Positions 37,104 to 46,862 of a stretch of DNA of 64,000 nucleotides are shown here, piece after piece. A model generated the notes under the pieces. That model was not told where the DNA came from, did no database searches, and was given only the letters and a program-made list of their open reading frames with translations. The first letter of the stretch is position 1. Every line of letters begins with the position of its first letter. Source of the DNA: Candidatus Endonucleibacter bathymodioli. Its GTDB lineage: Bacteria > Pseudomonadota > Gammaproteobacteria > Pseudomonadales > Endozoicomonadaceae. The stretch lies in the NCBI GenBank assembly GCA_030674915.1, contig JASXSV010000005.1:134353-198352 (forward strand), read 5' to 3'. Made by a program: the position numbers and the translations under genes.

Positions 37104-38333
37104 ATGAAGTCATTAGCATCAAATCATAAAATTAAACGAATCTTATCTACTTTGAGTGATTTTTTTAACCATCTGAAGACTGGTGAGCTGTCTACAATGC
37201 AGATCATCGGCCTCTCATTATGGCCTATTTCTATCTTAGCGGTGTGCGCATCTTGTCTTACACTACTAACCGGTGAACATACGGTTGTAAATAGCTACCT
37301 GCTGGGCGGTGAACGCTGGGAAAACAGGTTACCACTATATTCAGGACCTGGCGGCTTTATCTACTCACCTTTCTTTGCTTTTCTATTTTCACCACTAACA
37401 TATTTACCAACGTATGTCGTTGATTTACTTTGGCGAGCAATATCCATTAGCTTCTATTTTTTCAGCATCATTCTCTTTTTAAAACATCTGAGTGAAAATA
37501 GTGAAAAAAAACTATTAGAGTGGCTTGGAATATTCAGTCTTATAGCTATACCTATCGCATTTTCAGGATTTAGAAATGGGCAAATGAACGTTATATTAAC
37601 TGCTAGCATGGTGATGATCAGTCATCTATTAGTCCGGCAACGCTGGCACGCATCAGCACTATTACTAGCACTAATTCTCTGTCTAAAACCAACGTTTATT
37701 GTATTCTTCCTGCTAGCAACTAGCTTATTTCGACCATTATGGTCGTGGATTCTTTTTTATCTTACTCTATTTCTAACATTGCCATTCTACTTTACTGGTT
37801 TAGATTACAGTTATCAGCAATATTGTAATTATATCGAGATGATGAAGTCAGCGGTAGATTTAGGAGTAAACACACCTAAATGGGCCAGTTTCTTCAATAT
37901 ACCAATGCAAGTTCTTCAAGTACAGATAGACCATCACACGCAAGTTGTCGTGAAATTATTGCTAGCTTTCGCCACATGGCTAAGTTGTCGTTACGCAGTC
38001 AGGAACTTTGACCCACTGACGGCAGTCGTTTATTTATTCAGCTTTGCAGGAACCTATCATTTATTATTTAATCCAAGAAGTGTCAATACTGACTATATAA
38101 TTTTAGGCACTATTATGGCAACATGGTTTACTGCCGCACTGTATCTATGGAATGACAAAATTCTAACGATAATGATAGGAATCTTGTCGGTTGGTGTGCT
38201 ATTCGCCCTTGACCTTTCTCGCCTATTCATCCCTGCTTCAACAAGCTGGGTAAACCCATTAATGGCATTGTTTTTTGTTGCTATTTTAATCGTGAATCAA
38301 AAAAATAAAAGAACATTCCAAACCATAAATTAA
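37104..38333 (+). CDS. GT87-family polyprenol-dependent glycosyltransferase (DUF2029)
   Basis: The product has 409 residues from the ATG at 37104, with TGAGGA five bases upstream; the frame is open back to 37035. Eight to ten hydrophobic segments span the protein. The family block GGFIYSPFFAFLFSPLTYLP, the segment SGFRNGQMNVILTA and LCLKPTF match DUF2029/GT87, integral-membrane mannosyl- or arabinosyltransferases using lipid-linked sugars. The acceptor is unknown. The gene stands alone, so no pathway can be read from context. It could modify a surface glycan or glycoprotein. Confidence 0.78.
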   Translation: MKSLASNHKIKRILSTLSDFFNHLKTGELSTMQIIGLSLWPISILAVCASCLTLLTGEHTVVNSYLLGGERWENRLPLYSGPGGFIYSPFFAFLFSPLTYLPTYVVDLLWRAISISFYFFSIILFLKHLSENSEKKLLEWLGIFSLIAIPIAFSGFRNGQMNVILTASMVMISHLLVRQRWHASALLLALILCLKPTFIVFFLLATSLFRPLWSWILFYLTLFLTLPFYFTGLDYSYQQYCNYIEMMKSAVDLGVNTPKWASFFNIPMQVLQVQIDHHTQVVVKLLLAFATWLSCRYAVRNFDPLTAVVYLFSFAGTYHLLFNPRSVNTDYIILGTIMATWFTAALYLWNDKILTIMIGILSVGVLFALDLSRLFIPASTSWVNPLMALFFVAILIVNQKNKRTFQTIN

Positions 38334-38558
38334 TGCTACTGAATCTACTAATAAGCACCTAAAAGCGATTATGCATTACACGACAACCATCTGAAAGAAC
38401 AAGGATGCAATGCTGGCGCTACGTCAGAGAATGTTGCGCAACCATTTTTACACCAAGACTGGTCCTTTATTCAAGTAGATAGCAAAGAAGAAAACGAAGA
38501 ATCATACGAAGAGCAGAGTACTAAAAACATCATTTTTCCTTTAGTCTATAGGAAAAGG
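38334..38558. other. short region in front of the receptor-like pseudogene
   Basis: The frame of the following gene is open from about 38355, reading a hydrophilic stretch with FLHQDWSFIQVDSKEENEE, but has no ATG, GTG or TTG. It could be the tail of a lost upstream gene or part of a longer original protein. No promoter could be assigned. Confidence 0.35.
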
Positions 38559-39390
38559 GTGGGCCATGTATTTTCTCCACTAGTCAAAATGGTGATTGCC
38601 GCAACCATAGGTTGCTTGGCTGTATCTAGTTTCGCTCAAGATACTAATGCAGCTATAGCGCCTTCCTTGCAATATAACCAGCTTGGGCGTAATTATACAC
38701 TGATAAATAATACTCTAACTGCAAATAACAACTTCAACCTTGCCCCTATGATTGACATGAGGGAGCAACTATTATCTTTAAACAACACTGTAGTAGATAG
38801 GTGTCTAGACCCGTCTGCAGGGCGCGCAATACTGATTGATATATGTACATACTTGATGAAAATAACAACAATTACATCCAATTTTGCAACCCATCAGTAT
38901 CAGGTTTATATGATTTTCAAGGGTACTATTTCATATACATAGGAAATCCGAACGGAATTCCATGCCCTGAATCTCGTTTCCAGCCTGTTAAGTATTGGCC
39001 TAATGAAACTAGTGTATGTATTTATCAAAAATAATTATGTAGTGAGGAAGGGCAAGAGATATTCTCTACTGGTTCTACAGTTACTAATGTAACTTGTTAC
39101 TGTAATCCCAACTATAACTACCATTTTTTAATAAAGCCTAAAGACTGTGGCTGCAATCCTAGACAAGAAGAATGTGGTTGTTACAAAGTACTTTGTCCTC
39201 CAGAAACACCTATTTTTGGCCCTCATGATACATGCGTATCTAAGACCACTTACAGCACGCAGATTTCAGATTATTATACCAATACTCATGGAACTTGTAT
39301 GCGGAGCTATTGGCTTAAGAACTACAACGTCGATAATATCAAAGAAACAGATTTGATTATACCCCACAATGATTTAAACAATGGTAATAT

Positions 39391-40590
39391 GAGACCTTTG
39401 CACGATAACGCTGCATAAGCCCCACTATTAATTAAATTGTATTTTTTTGAGGATAAAGCCTTAAAAAACACAATTACAGTTCGAATATGCGCCATTCGAG
39501 CCATTTCACCCTTCATTTTCGATTTTCAGACGCAACTTGCCTGCTGAATCGATAAACCTCGTTTAATATTGTGCGCCACACACATTATTTCAAAACGTGT
39601 ACGGTTTCGGCTTAAGCCAAGATAACGAGCTTTCGCCATGCCGTAGTGTAATTTCAAAACGCCAAATACTCGCTCCACAGTGCAGCGCACGCCAGAATGT
39701 AAACGGTTAAAGCACTTATCATGTTCTGTTAATGGTTTATTTCGATAAGCACGTCTTATTATTCTGTTATCAATATTTCTATCATCCAGCCATTCACTGT
39801 GCTTCTTGCTGGAATAGGCACTATCCGCATAAACAGACGACTCTTCACCATCTAATAGCTCAGTGAAACAATTTGAATCGTGAATATTTCCTGCTGTGTA
39901 ACCGATCGATTTTATCAACCCATCCTCATCGACATTTATGTGCGCTTTATAGCCGTAGGTACTTTTACTCTTCCCGTCAGAACCTGCTTTCACGTTCCAC
40001 TTCGCGTCAGGATCCTGTGTTGAGTGCTTGTCTTTATCCTTATTTGGGCGACACTGTTTAGCCTCAATTACGCTAGCATCAACAATACTGATACCTCCAG
40101 ATTTAATATAAAGACCTTTATCTATAAGCTGGGAATTGATTTCTTGAAGCAACTTATCCATAAGCAACAACTTATCGAGCTTCTGTCTAAATCGCCAAAA
40201 AGTACTGTGGTCCGGCACTGACTCTGAAATGTCGAGCGCAATAAATCGACGAAATAAAAGATCGCGAGCAAGCTGTTTCTCTAGGGCCGAATCGCTTAAT
40301 TTATACCAACTTTGCAGCAGCAGTGCCTTAAACATCATCAGTGGAGGCCATGCCTTTTCGCCTCGAGAACTTGAATGTATATCTTTCAGATGATGCTCTA
40401 AGCGATCCCAATCAATGAGTTCATGGACAGAGTCGAGTTCTTTCACTGCATCGTGATCAATCAGCATTGAATCTGCTAGACTGCGTTGTTTCAGATTTTT
40501 CCAAGCCATAATTTCACCGAAAGGCATTGATTGTGCAAGGCTTATTATACCTGATTTTCAGTTATTTAGCGAGATTCGTGCAAAGGTCTC
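39391..40590 (-). mobile_element. IS5-family insertion sequence, copy 1 (intact, inside the receptor-like gene)
   Basis: The element is 1200 bp with perfect 15-bp terminal inverted repeats GAGACCTTTGCACGA. It is flanked by a 5-bp direct repeat AATAT (left GGTAATAT, right AATATAG). It carries one transposase gene. Copies at 52640 and 60957 have the same ends and almost the same sequence; a diverged start of a fourth is at 63949. Confidence 0.95.
39526..40527 (-). CDS. IS5-family transposase, copy 1
   Basis: The 333-residue DDE transposase is intact and identical in all three copies of the window. An N-terminal IS5-type domain (PPLMMFKALLLQSWYKLSD, then ALEKQLARDLLFRRFIALD, VPDHSTFWRFRQKL) is followed by the catalytic core with DASVIEA, the Tyr/Lys block YGYKAHINVDEDG, YADSAYSS and the C-terminal RCTVERVFGVLKLHYG containing the catalytic Glu. 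The start could also be the Met at residue 7, which has a better-placed GGTGAA. The gene carries a few silent changes relative to the other copies. Confidence 0.95.
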   Translation of the reverse strand: MPFGEIMAWKNLKQRSLADSMLIDHDAVKELDSVHELIDWDRLEHHLKDIHSSSRGEKAWPPLMMFKALLLQSWYKLSDSALEKQLARDLLFRRFIALDISESVPDHSTFWRFRQKLDKLLLMDKLLQEINSQLIDKGLYIKSGGISIVDASVIEAKQCRPNKDKDKHSTQDPDAKWNVKAGSDGKSKSTYGYKAHINVDEDGLIKSIGYTAGNIHDSNCFTELLDGEESSVYADSAYSSKKHSEWLDDRNIDNRIIRRAYRNKPLTEHDKCFNRLHSGVRCTVERVFGVLKLHYGMAKARYLGLSRNRTRFEIMCVAHNIKRGLSIQQASCV

Positions 40591-41085
40591 AATATAGTAT
40601 TAGATAGAAAAGAATTTCATTCCGTTTTTGGCTCTATAGTATCGCCAACATTATGTTTCTGCATATGTTCAATTATTTACATACTAAAGCAGAGTAATGA
40701 TGTATTAGAAGTTATTAACACACTAAAACTTCGAACTGGAAATCAATTATCCGTACAAATATTTTCAAATACGAATAAGGGCACCTCGTATAAAGATTTA
40801 GAGTCTAAACTTACTGAATTGGGTCTAAGCTCCAGTAGCATGAACGCTCATGACATAATTAAAGCGGGTGGGGCTATAACTATTACTACAAATAGCGATG
40901 GAACTATCTCAGTGGATATAATGAAGGTGTCGGATTCTTGCGTAGAAGAAAATGAAACTATAATCATTGAAGAATTGCCTCATAATGTTAGTGATCATGA
41001 ACAACAGTGTAAACACATAGTACAATCTAGAAGGAGAGAGTGGGAAAAAAGGGCAGCAAATGTAGAACCTAACTTAAAGCCATGA

Positions 41086-41826
41086 CGCTCTAATTATAAG
41101 GCACCTTCGTATACTGGCTCAAACACGGCTCCTCAACATCTATCGTTCTTGGATGCTGACGTTTCCCCTCTGTATGAGCAGATTATATCTAACTAAATAG
41201 GCAAAAGTGTAGACTATATTGCGTAGATATCCTGTCTCTATGATGGATATTTTGGCAGCATATCGTATGAACCATAATGCAACTGTAAATAATCAAAGGT
41301 GAAACGCTATTACTGACAATAAAGGAATTCTATTTACTCCAATTAGGGGCATACAACTCTCTTGATCCTGAGAACCTTTGACGCTACTAAGTCTGAAGCC
41401 TCATCCCAATATGCCACATTTATTGAAGAAGATATGGTGCAACCATCACAATGAGGATATTTTAAAAATCAAGTTCTTCTTGAAACCGATACATTTGCCT
41501 ACAGTCTACTTCAGCAAAGACCTCTGAGAAACCAATAGAGGTCGCCTGCACAACTCTACAAGCTATCTCTATATCTAATATGCAAGCCTTGGTTATACTA
41601 TGAAAGAAATAGATGACTTATTGTAACTTCATTACTCTCGTATAAGTAAGGTTTCCATACTCATGAGCAAGCAAGAACAAAATCAAAAAGAAAGACATGC
41701 CCCCTACCCTATAAATGATTACCTAAGCAAAGAAAAGCAAAAGCCTGGAAATGGTAGCTAATTAATATAGACAATTAGTCAGCCAAGCTGCTCGATAAAT
41801 AAAATAAGAAATTTATGCGTAGCCAC
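41086..41826. other. intergenic region between the receptor-like pseudogene and rapA
   Basis: About 740 bases. I see no family resemblance in either strand apart from a 32-codon frame at 41663-41761, listed separately. No repeats of the two dispersed families were recognised. Confidence 0.4.
41663..41761 (+). CDS. possible small basic peptide (32 aa)
   Basis: ATG at 41663, preceded by TAAGGT nine bases upstream, encodes a hydrophilic 32-residue peptide beginning MSKQEQNQKERHAPYP and ending PGNGS. It has no family resemblance. The ribosome site and composition are compatible with a real small protein, but chance is just as likely. Confidence 0.2.
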   Translation: MSKQEQNQKERHAPYPINDYLSKEKQKPGNGS

Positions 41827-44709
41827 CTAACCTGCAACCATTAAGCGAATAGCATCAGATCTTAGCACAGCCTTCTGTAAACACTGATGCCCTAATCCAA
41901 TCCATCCTTTAAGGTGCTCAATCTCTTCCTCACGAACATTAGGGTTCACGGCTTTTAAAGCACTGAGCCTTTCTATCTCTTCCGTCACATCTTTAAACAA
42001 TTTTTTACAGGCATCATCCACTATACTTTCCACGCATACTTTAGCACATTCTTCTGCCCGTGCAAGCATCGTCAGAATAGTTTCTTTCTGAGCTCTTACC
42101 AACTTTTTGCCAAAACCTTTTTTGATAGGCCGCAACTGTGCCGTCAATGTATCAAACGTACATTTCTCAGCTAAGTTATTCATGGCAAGGTCAATCAGAG
42201 TACGAATAGGCGTTATAGGCAGATAACGATCCAGTTGTAGTATTTTATCTCCATAGGCTTCAACAACATAAATAACTTCTAGAAGCATAGTGCCAGACTT
42301 TAGCGCTTTGTTTTTAAGTAGAACAACCGATACAGTTCCTGTCTCACCCATCAAAATATTTTCCATACTTTCACTAATCATGGGGTGCTCCCAAGAAAGG
42401 AACTGCATGTCTTCACGTGATAGAGCCATCTCTCGGTCAAAAGTAACTGTTACACCATCATCCGGAAGTCTCGGTAAAGAAGTAACCATATGACTACCAG
42501 GACGAATAATCAGACAGTGGCGAGAATGATCTTCTACATCTACCCCAAAACTCTCAAAAAGCTTTTCTGCATATTGCATTAGTTGACGAGGTTCTTCCCT
42601 CGCTTCAATATCGTTGATCAGATCTTCATTGGAAGACAGCCCCCTAGAATTAAGTTCGAGCAGTCGATCCCTGCCGTTATGTAAATTATCTTTAAGCTCC
42701 TTGTTCAAGCTTTTAGTTTTATTCAGCAATGGCTGAATATCAAAGGAGTTAACCACTCCACAAGGTTTCAGCAACTGCTGGAGATCCAGCTTCAATTCTT
42801 GGAAAACAGTATTGCCTGCCGGACACGTATTAACGAAGGCATCAAGACCTTCATGATACCAGTGAAACAGTACTTCCTGACCAGAGCTTTTTATGTAAGG
42901 GGCATAAATATTAATGGCTTCTGTTTGACCGATACGGTCAAGGCGACCGATACGTTGCTCAAGTAGATCAGGGTGTTCGGGCAAATCGAAAAGCACTAAA
43001 TGGCTGGCAAACTGAAAGTTGCGACCTTCACTGCCAATCTCGGAACAGACCATAACCTGAGCTCCATACTCTTCATCTGCAAACCAGGCCGCAGATCTGT
43101 CCCGATCAATAATACTCATTCCTTCATGGAATACAGTCGTTGGAATACCAGAAAGAATACGCATCGCATCTCCCAGATCCAGAGCTGTAGTTAGCTCCGC
43201 ACAAATAACCAAGACTTTTTTCTTCCTTAATAATTTAATCTGACTAATTAGCCACTCCACTCTAGGATCAACTTTCCACCAAGGAGCAACATCCTCAACC
43301 TTAAAATGTGCCTGATAGGCTATCTCAGGAAAAAGGTAATGTCTTAGACTGTGCGCCCCTTCCTGTTCTTTATCTAAAGCCAACTGGTAGGGTTTAGGCA
43401 TAACTAGTGGGCATCCATGAATAATTCTACCAGGAAAACCAGCAACAGCCGCCCGAGCATTCCTAAATAAGATCCTCCCTGTGCCATGACGATCAAGTAG
43501 CTGGTGCAGAAGCTGACTCTGTGCATCGGCTTTATCTTTAGGTGTTCCCTGCTCAAGCAGCCTGATTAAATCCAAACTGCTATCGCCCAAGAAACCCTTA
43601 AAATCTTTGCGCGCCTGATCTGACAACTGTTCTTTTTCCAAAAGCTCCTGTACTGCGCTAGCTACAGACTCATAAGAACGCGCTTCCTCTTGAAATATAA
43701 CGAAATCATGGAAACGGTCAGAATCAAGCAGCCTAAGCCGTGCAAAATGACTCTCTAAACCCATTTGCTCAGGCGTTGCCGTCAAAAGTAATAATCCCGG
43801 TATCCGGGCTGCCAATTTTTCAATACACTGATATTCTAGACTAGGCTTCCCTGAAGACCAAGCAAGGTGGTGAGCCTCATCAACAATCATCAGATCCCAG
43901 TCTACCTCCATAGCCTGTTCTAGACGACATTCATTACTACAAAAGAAGTCAAGGCTGCAAAGAATCAACTGCTCACTGGCAAATGGATTGTCGTCATTAC
44001 TATTTTCGAGTCGATCTTCATCAAAAAGACTGAAATAAAGATTAAATCTCCTAAGCATTTCAACCAACCATTGGTGCAGAAGGTTTTCAGGAACAATTAT
44101 CAAGACTCTTTCAGCACGACCACTGATCAGTTGCTGGTGCAAAATCAATCCTGCCTCAATGGTTTTACCCATACCTACTTCATCAGCCAACATTACTCTA
44201 GGGGCGTATCGGTTGGATACTTCCCTAGCTATATGAAGCTGATGAGGAATAAGACTGACTCTTGGCCCAATCAATCCCCGCACAGGAGAACTCAGAATTC
44301 GGTGGTTATGTAGAAGAGTTTTATAGCGCAGAGAATAGTTGTTATCGGTGTCAATAAGTCCGGCCAACATTCTATCCTGCGGCTTGTTAAAGCTAATAAA
44401 GTCACCAATATCAGTCTCTACTAGTTTCCGTTCCTGGTCATCCTCCAGTAACCCAGTATAAGTTATAATACCAGCCTTTTCGGTTACTTTGGTGACCGTT
44501 ATAACCCAGCCTTCACGACTCTCTGCTTTATCACCAGGGCTGAATTGAACCCTGACAAGAGGCGCATTATTAATAGAGTATGTCCGAAGCTTCCCGGTTA
44601 CAGGAAACAGTAGTGTAACCATACGAGCTTCAATGGTGATAACTGTACCCAGTCCCTGCTCGATTTCTGTATCGCTGACCCAGCGTTGTCCCAGAACGAA
44701 ACTCATCAT
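41827..44709 (-). CDS. rapA: RNA polymerase-associated Swi2/Snf2 ATPase RapA
   Basis: The product has 960 residues, full length. N-terminal Tudor-like domains (FVLGQRWVSDTEIEQGLGTV) contact RNA polymerase. The SNF2 helicase core has MLADEVGMGKTIEAGLIL (Walker A), VDEAHHLAW (DEAH box), LLTATPEQMG and, in the second lobe, SEIGSEGRNFQFASHLVLFD and EQRIGRLDRIGQ. The RapA-specific C-terminal domain follows. RapA recycles RNA polymerase after transcription. The gene is monocistronic, convergent with the receptor-like pseudogene and divergent from mmsA. Confidence 0.97.
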   Translation of the reverse strand: MMSFVLGQRWVSDTEIEQGLGTVITIEARMVTLLFPVTGKLRTYSINNAPLVRVQFSPGDKAESREGWVITVTKVTEKAGIITYTGLLEDDQERKLVETDIGDFISFNKPQDRMLAGLIDTDNNYSLRYKTLLHNHRILSSPVRGLIGPRVSLIPHQLHIAREVSNRYAPRVMLADEVGMGKTIEAGLILHQQLISGRAERVLIIVPENLLHQWLVEMLRRFNLYFSLFDEDRLENSNDDNPFASEQLILCSLDFFCSNECRLEQAMEVDWDLMIVDEAHHLAWSSGKPSLEYQCIEKLAARIPGLLLLTATPEQMGLESHFARLRLLDSDRFHDFVIFQEEARSYESVASAVQELLEKEQLSDQARKDFKGFLGDSSLDLIRLLEQGTPKDKADAQSQLLHQLLDRHGTGRILFRNARAAVAGFPGRIIHGCPLVMPKPYQLALDKEQEGAHSLRHYLFPEIAYQAHFKVEDVAPWWKVDPRVEWLISQIKLLRKKKVLVICAELTTALDLGDAMRILSGIPTTVFHEGMSIIDRDRSAAWFADEEYGAQVMVCSEIGSEGRNFQFASHLVLFDLPEHPDLLEQRIGRLDRIGQTEAINIYAPYIKSSGQEVLFHWYHEGLDAFVNTCPAGNTVFQELKLDLQQLLKPCGVVNSFDIQPLLNKTKSLNKELKDNLHNGRDRLLELNSRGLSSNEDLINDIEAREEPRQLMQYAEKLFESFGVDVEDHSRHCLIIRPGSHMVTSLPRLPDDGVTVTFDREMALSREDMQFLSWEHPMISESMENILMGETGTVSVVLLKNKALKSGTMLLEVIYVVEAYGDKILQLDRYLPITPIRTLIDLAMNNLAEKCTFDTLTAQLRPIKKGFGKKLVRAQKETILTMLARAEECAKVCVESIVDDACKKLFKDVTEEIERLSALKAVNPNVREEEIEHLKGWIGLGHQCLQKAVLRSDAIRLMVAG

Positions 44710-44903
44710 GTGGCGACCGCTAACCTTACTAGAGCAAAAGGATAATTCTAGCTAAATTATCTGGAATTTGTATTACTAATAGCCAAAGTAATTCAATGTT
44801 TCGCATTAGCTACTAAAATACTCGAGTTAAATCATCATATTGGGGTGAAAAAATATGTTATTTCATGTAAAACAATAACAACGTCGTTTATGAGAAGCCT
44901 AGC

Positions 44904-46397
44904 ATGACAAAACAAATATCTCACTTTATTGCCGGAAAACTAACCGAACCGAGTAAACAGCAAGATCCGATATTCAACCCCGCCACAGGTGAACAAAGTG
45001 GCACTGTATCCCTGGCTAGCCAAGCGGAAACAGAGCATGCAATTATCACTGCAAAAGAAGCCTTCAGCCATTGGCGACAGGTCACACCTTTAAACAGAGC
45101 TCGTATTCTTTTTAAGTTCAAAGCACTGATTGAACAGCATCGCGATGAGCTGGCAGAACTTATTACCCATGAACACGGTAAAATATTTGACGATGCTAGA
45201 GGAGAAGTTACCCGCGGAATGGAAGTGGTTGAGTTTGCCTGTGGCGCACCCCACCTACTTAAAGGCGAACATACAGAAAACATAGGAACCGGCATTGACG
45301 CTTGGTCAATAAATCAACCACTGGGAGTTGTCACTGGCATTACCCCTTTTAATTTTCCAGCTATGGTTCCTCTTTGGATGTTTCCTATTGCTATAGCTTG
45401 CGGAAACACCTTTATATTAAAACCCTCTGAAAAAACCCCCTCCGCATCCCTGTATCTTGCTAGGCTATTCAAAGAATCAGGACTTCCAGATGGCGTATTA
45501 AATGTTATAAATGGTAATAAAGAGGCAGTTGACACACTCCTAAAAAGTCCTGACATACAGGCTGCCAGCTTTGTTGGTTCAACACCTGTTGCTGAGTATG
45601 TTTATCAAGTAGCTTCTCACACAGGTAAAAGAGTTCAAGCACTAGGCGGCGCAAAAAATCATATGGTTATTATGCCAGATGCTGATCTAGATCAAACCGT
45701 AAATGCACTCCTTGGTGCAGCCTACGGCTCTGCTGGTGAACGCTGCATGGCAATATCAGTAGCTGTTGCCGTAGCTGATGTTGCCGACAGATTAATTGAA
45801 AAACTAACACCAAAAATTCGAGATCTCCGGATTGGCCCTGGCATGAATACTGATATCGAAATAGGCCCTCTGATTAGTAAATCCCACCGCAGTAAAGTGA
45901 AAGATTACATCGACTCAGGGGTAGCACAAGGAGCCACACTGGTGATTGATGGCAGAAAAATCAACGTCCATGATCATGAAAATGGTTATTACCTTGGAGG
46001 CACCTTATTTGATAATGTAACCACTGATATGAGTATCTATCGAGAAGAAATTTTTGGCCCTGTACTATGTGTCGTACGAGTTCCCAACTATCAGACCGCA
46101 ACCAAAATTATTAATGACCACGAATACGGAAATGGCACTACAATTTTTACCCGAGATGGCGACAGTGCCCGCCAATTTGCCCATGATATTCAGGTCGGAA
46201 TGGTAGGAATCAATGTTCCCATTCCGGTTCCAATGGCTTTCCACAGCTTTGGCGGCTGGAAACGCTCTCTGTTTGGACCGTTACATATGCATGGTACTGA
46301 TGCTGTCCGTTTCTATACCCGCCGTAAGGCTATAACTGCTCGCTGGCCTAAAGGAATACGCGACAATACAGAGTTTACCCTTCCTACCATGACATAA
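44904..46397 (+). CDS. mmsA: methylmalonate-semialdehyde dehydrogenase (CoA-acylating)
   Basis: The product has 497 residues, typical of the family. The aldehyde dehydrogenase fold shows GVVTGITPFNFPAMVPLWMFP, FILKPSEKTPS, the catalytic Cys in YGSAGERCMAIS (about 283) and EIFGPVLCVVRV. MmsA uses CoA and NAD to turn methylmalonate or malonate semialdehyde into propionyl- or acetyl-CoA in valine, beta-alanine and inositol breakdown. No other catabolic gene of these pathways is adjacent except ald, which is convergent. Substrate preference cannot be read from sequence alone. Confidence 0.93.
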   Translation: MTKQISHFIAGKLTEPSKQQDPIFNPATGEQSGTVSLASQAETEHAIITAKEAFSHWRQVTPLNRARILFKFKALIEQHRDELAELITHEHGKIFDDARGEVTRGMEVVEFACGAPHLLKGEHTENIGTGIDAWSINQPLGVVTGITPFNFPAMVPLWMFPIAIACGNTFILKPSEKTPSASLYLARLFKESGLPDGVLNVINGNKEAVDTLLKSPDIQAASFVGSTPVAEYVYQVASHTGKRVQALGGAKNHMVIMPDADLDQTVNALLGAAYGSAGERCMAISVAVAVADVADRLIEKLTPKIRDLRIGPGMNTDIEIGPLISKSHRSKVKDYIDSGVAQGATLVIDGRKINVHDHENGYYLGGTLFDNVTTDMSIYREEIFGPVLCVVRVPNYQTATKIINDHEYGNGTTIFTRDGDSARQFAHDIQVGMVGINVPIPVPMAFHSFGGWKRSLFGPLHMHGTDAVRFYTRRKAITARWPKGIRDNTEFTLPTMT

Positions 46398-46862
46398 CTC
46401 ATCATGAGAACCATCCGACAAGGTGATTATTTATCATCTATCTAAAAGATGGTCTCCTGAAACCATGTTTGTCAAACAGGTGGTGCAAATTACGTGCACT
46501 CATTCAAAACCATAGAGCATTAAGATAAATACAAAGAAACTCTGGAATAACAACCACTTTACAATTACGCCTTCCGCATCAGAGACTAGGGAAACTAGCA
46601 TTTAGCTGTGATGTAGGGGCATACAAACTACTAACGGTCTGAACTTACAGACTACAGACTTAAATTCCCAGCATCCGAAACTGCGAAATAAAACATTTCC
46701 TGTTTTTTGCACGAACCAGCATTTTTACTTTATGATAGAACTTTCCCGGCATTTCTTATGCCATTTTCTTTGTTTTGATTACAGTTATTATCTCATAGAA
46801 TCAAACGCAGGTTTGCATAAAGCTATCTTCCTACCATTAGAACAACAAACCTCAACCATAAC
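46398..46862. other. convergent intergenic region between mmsA and ald
   Basis: About 465 bases with no supported gene. The 81-residue frame at 46732-46977 overlaps ald and is a shadow. I see no clear terminator stem. Confidence 0.4.

Larger units (their letters stand above)
38559..41085 (+). pseudogene. broken gene for a Cys-rich type I membrane protein, TNF-receptor-like, split by an IS5-family element
   Basis: A GTG at 38559 behind GGAAAAGG opens a frame with a signal peptide (MVIAATIGCLAVSSFAQ). After about 95 codons coding continues in another frame (shift near 38840-38860), and an in-frame TAA occurs at 39032. The Cys-rich part has about 13 Cys, including LCSEEGQEIFSTGSTV, NVTCYCNPNYNY, CGCYKVLCPPE and HDTC. 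This spacing resembles TNF-receptor Cys-rich modules. An IS element occupies 39391-40590. Removing it with one copy of the AATAT duplication restores one continuous frame into IVLDRKEFHS, a membrane segment SIVSPTLCFCICSIIYIL and a 130-residue hydrophilic tail ending at 41085. The layout is that of an animal receptor. The family assignment is by eye only. Confidence 0.6.
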
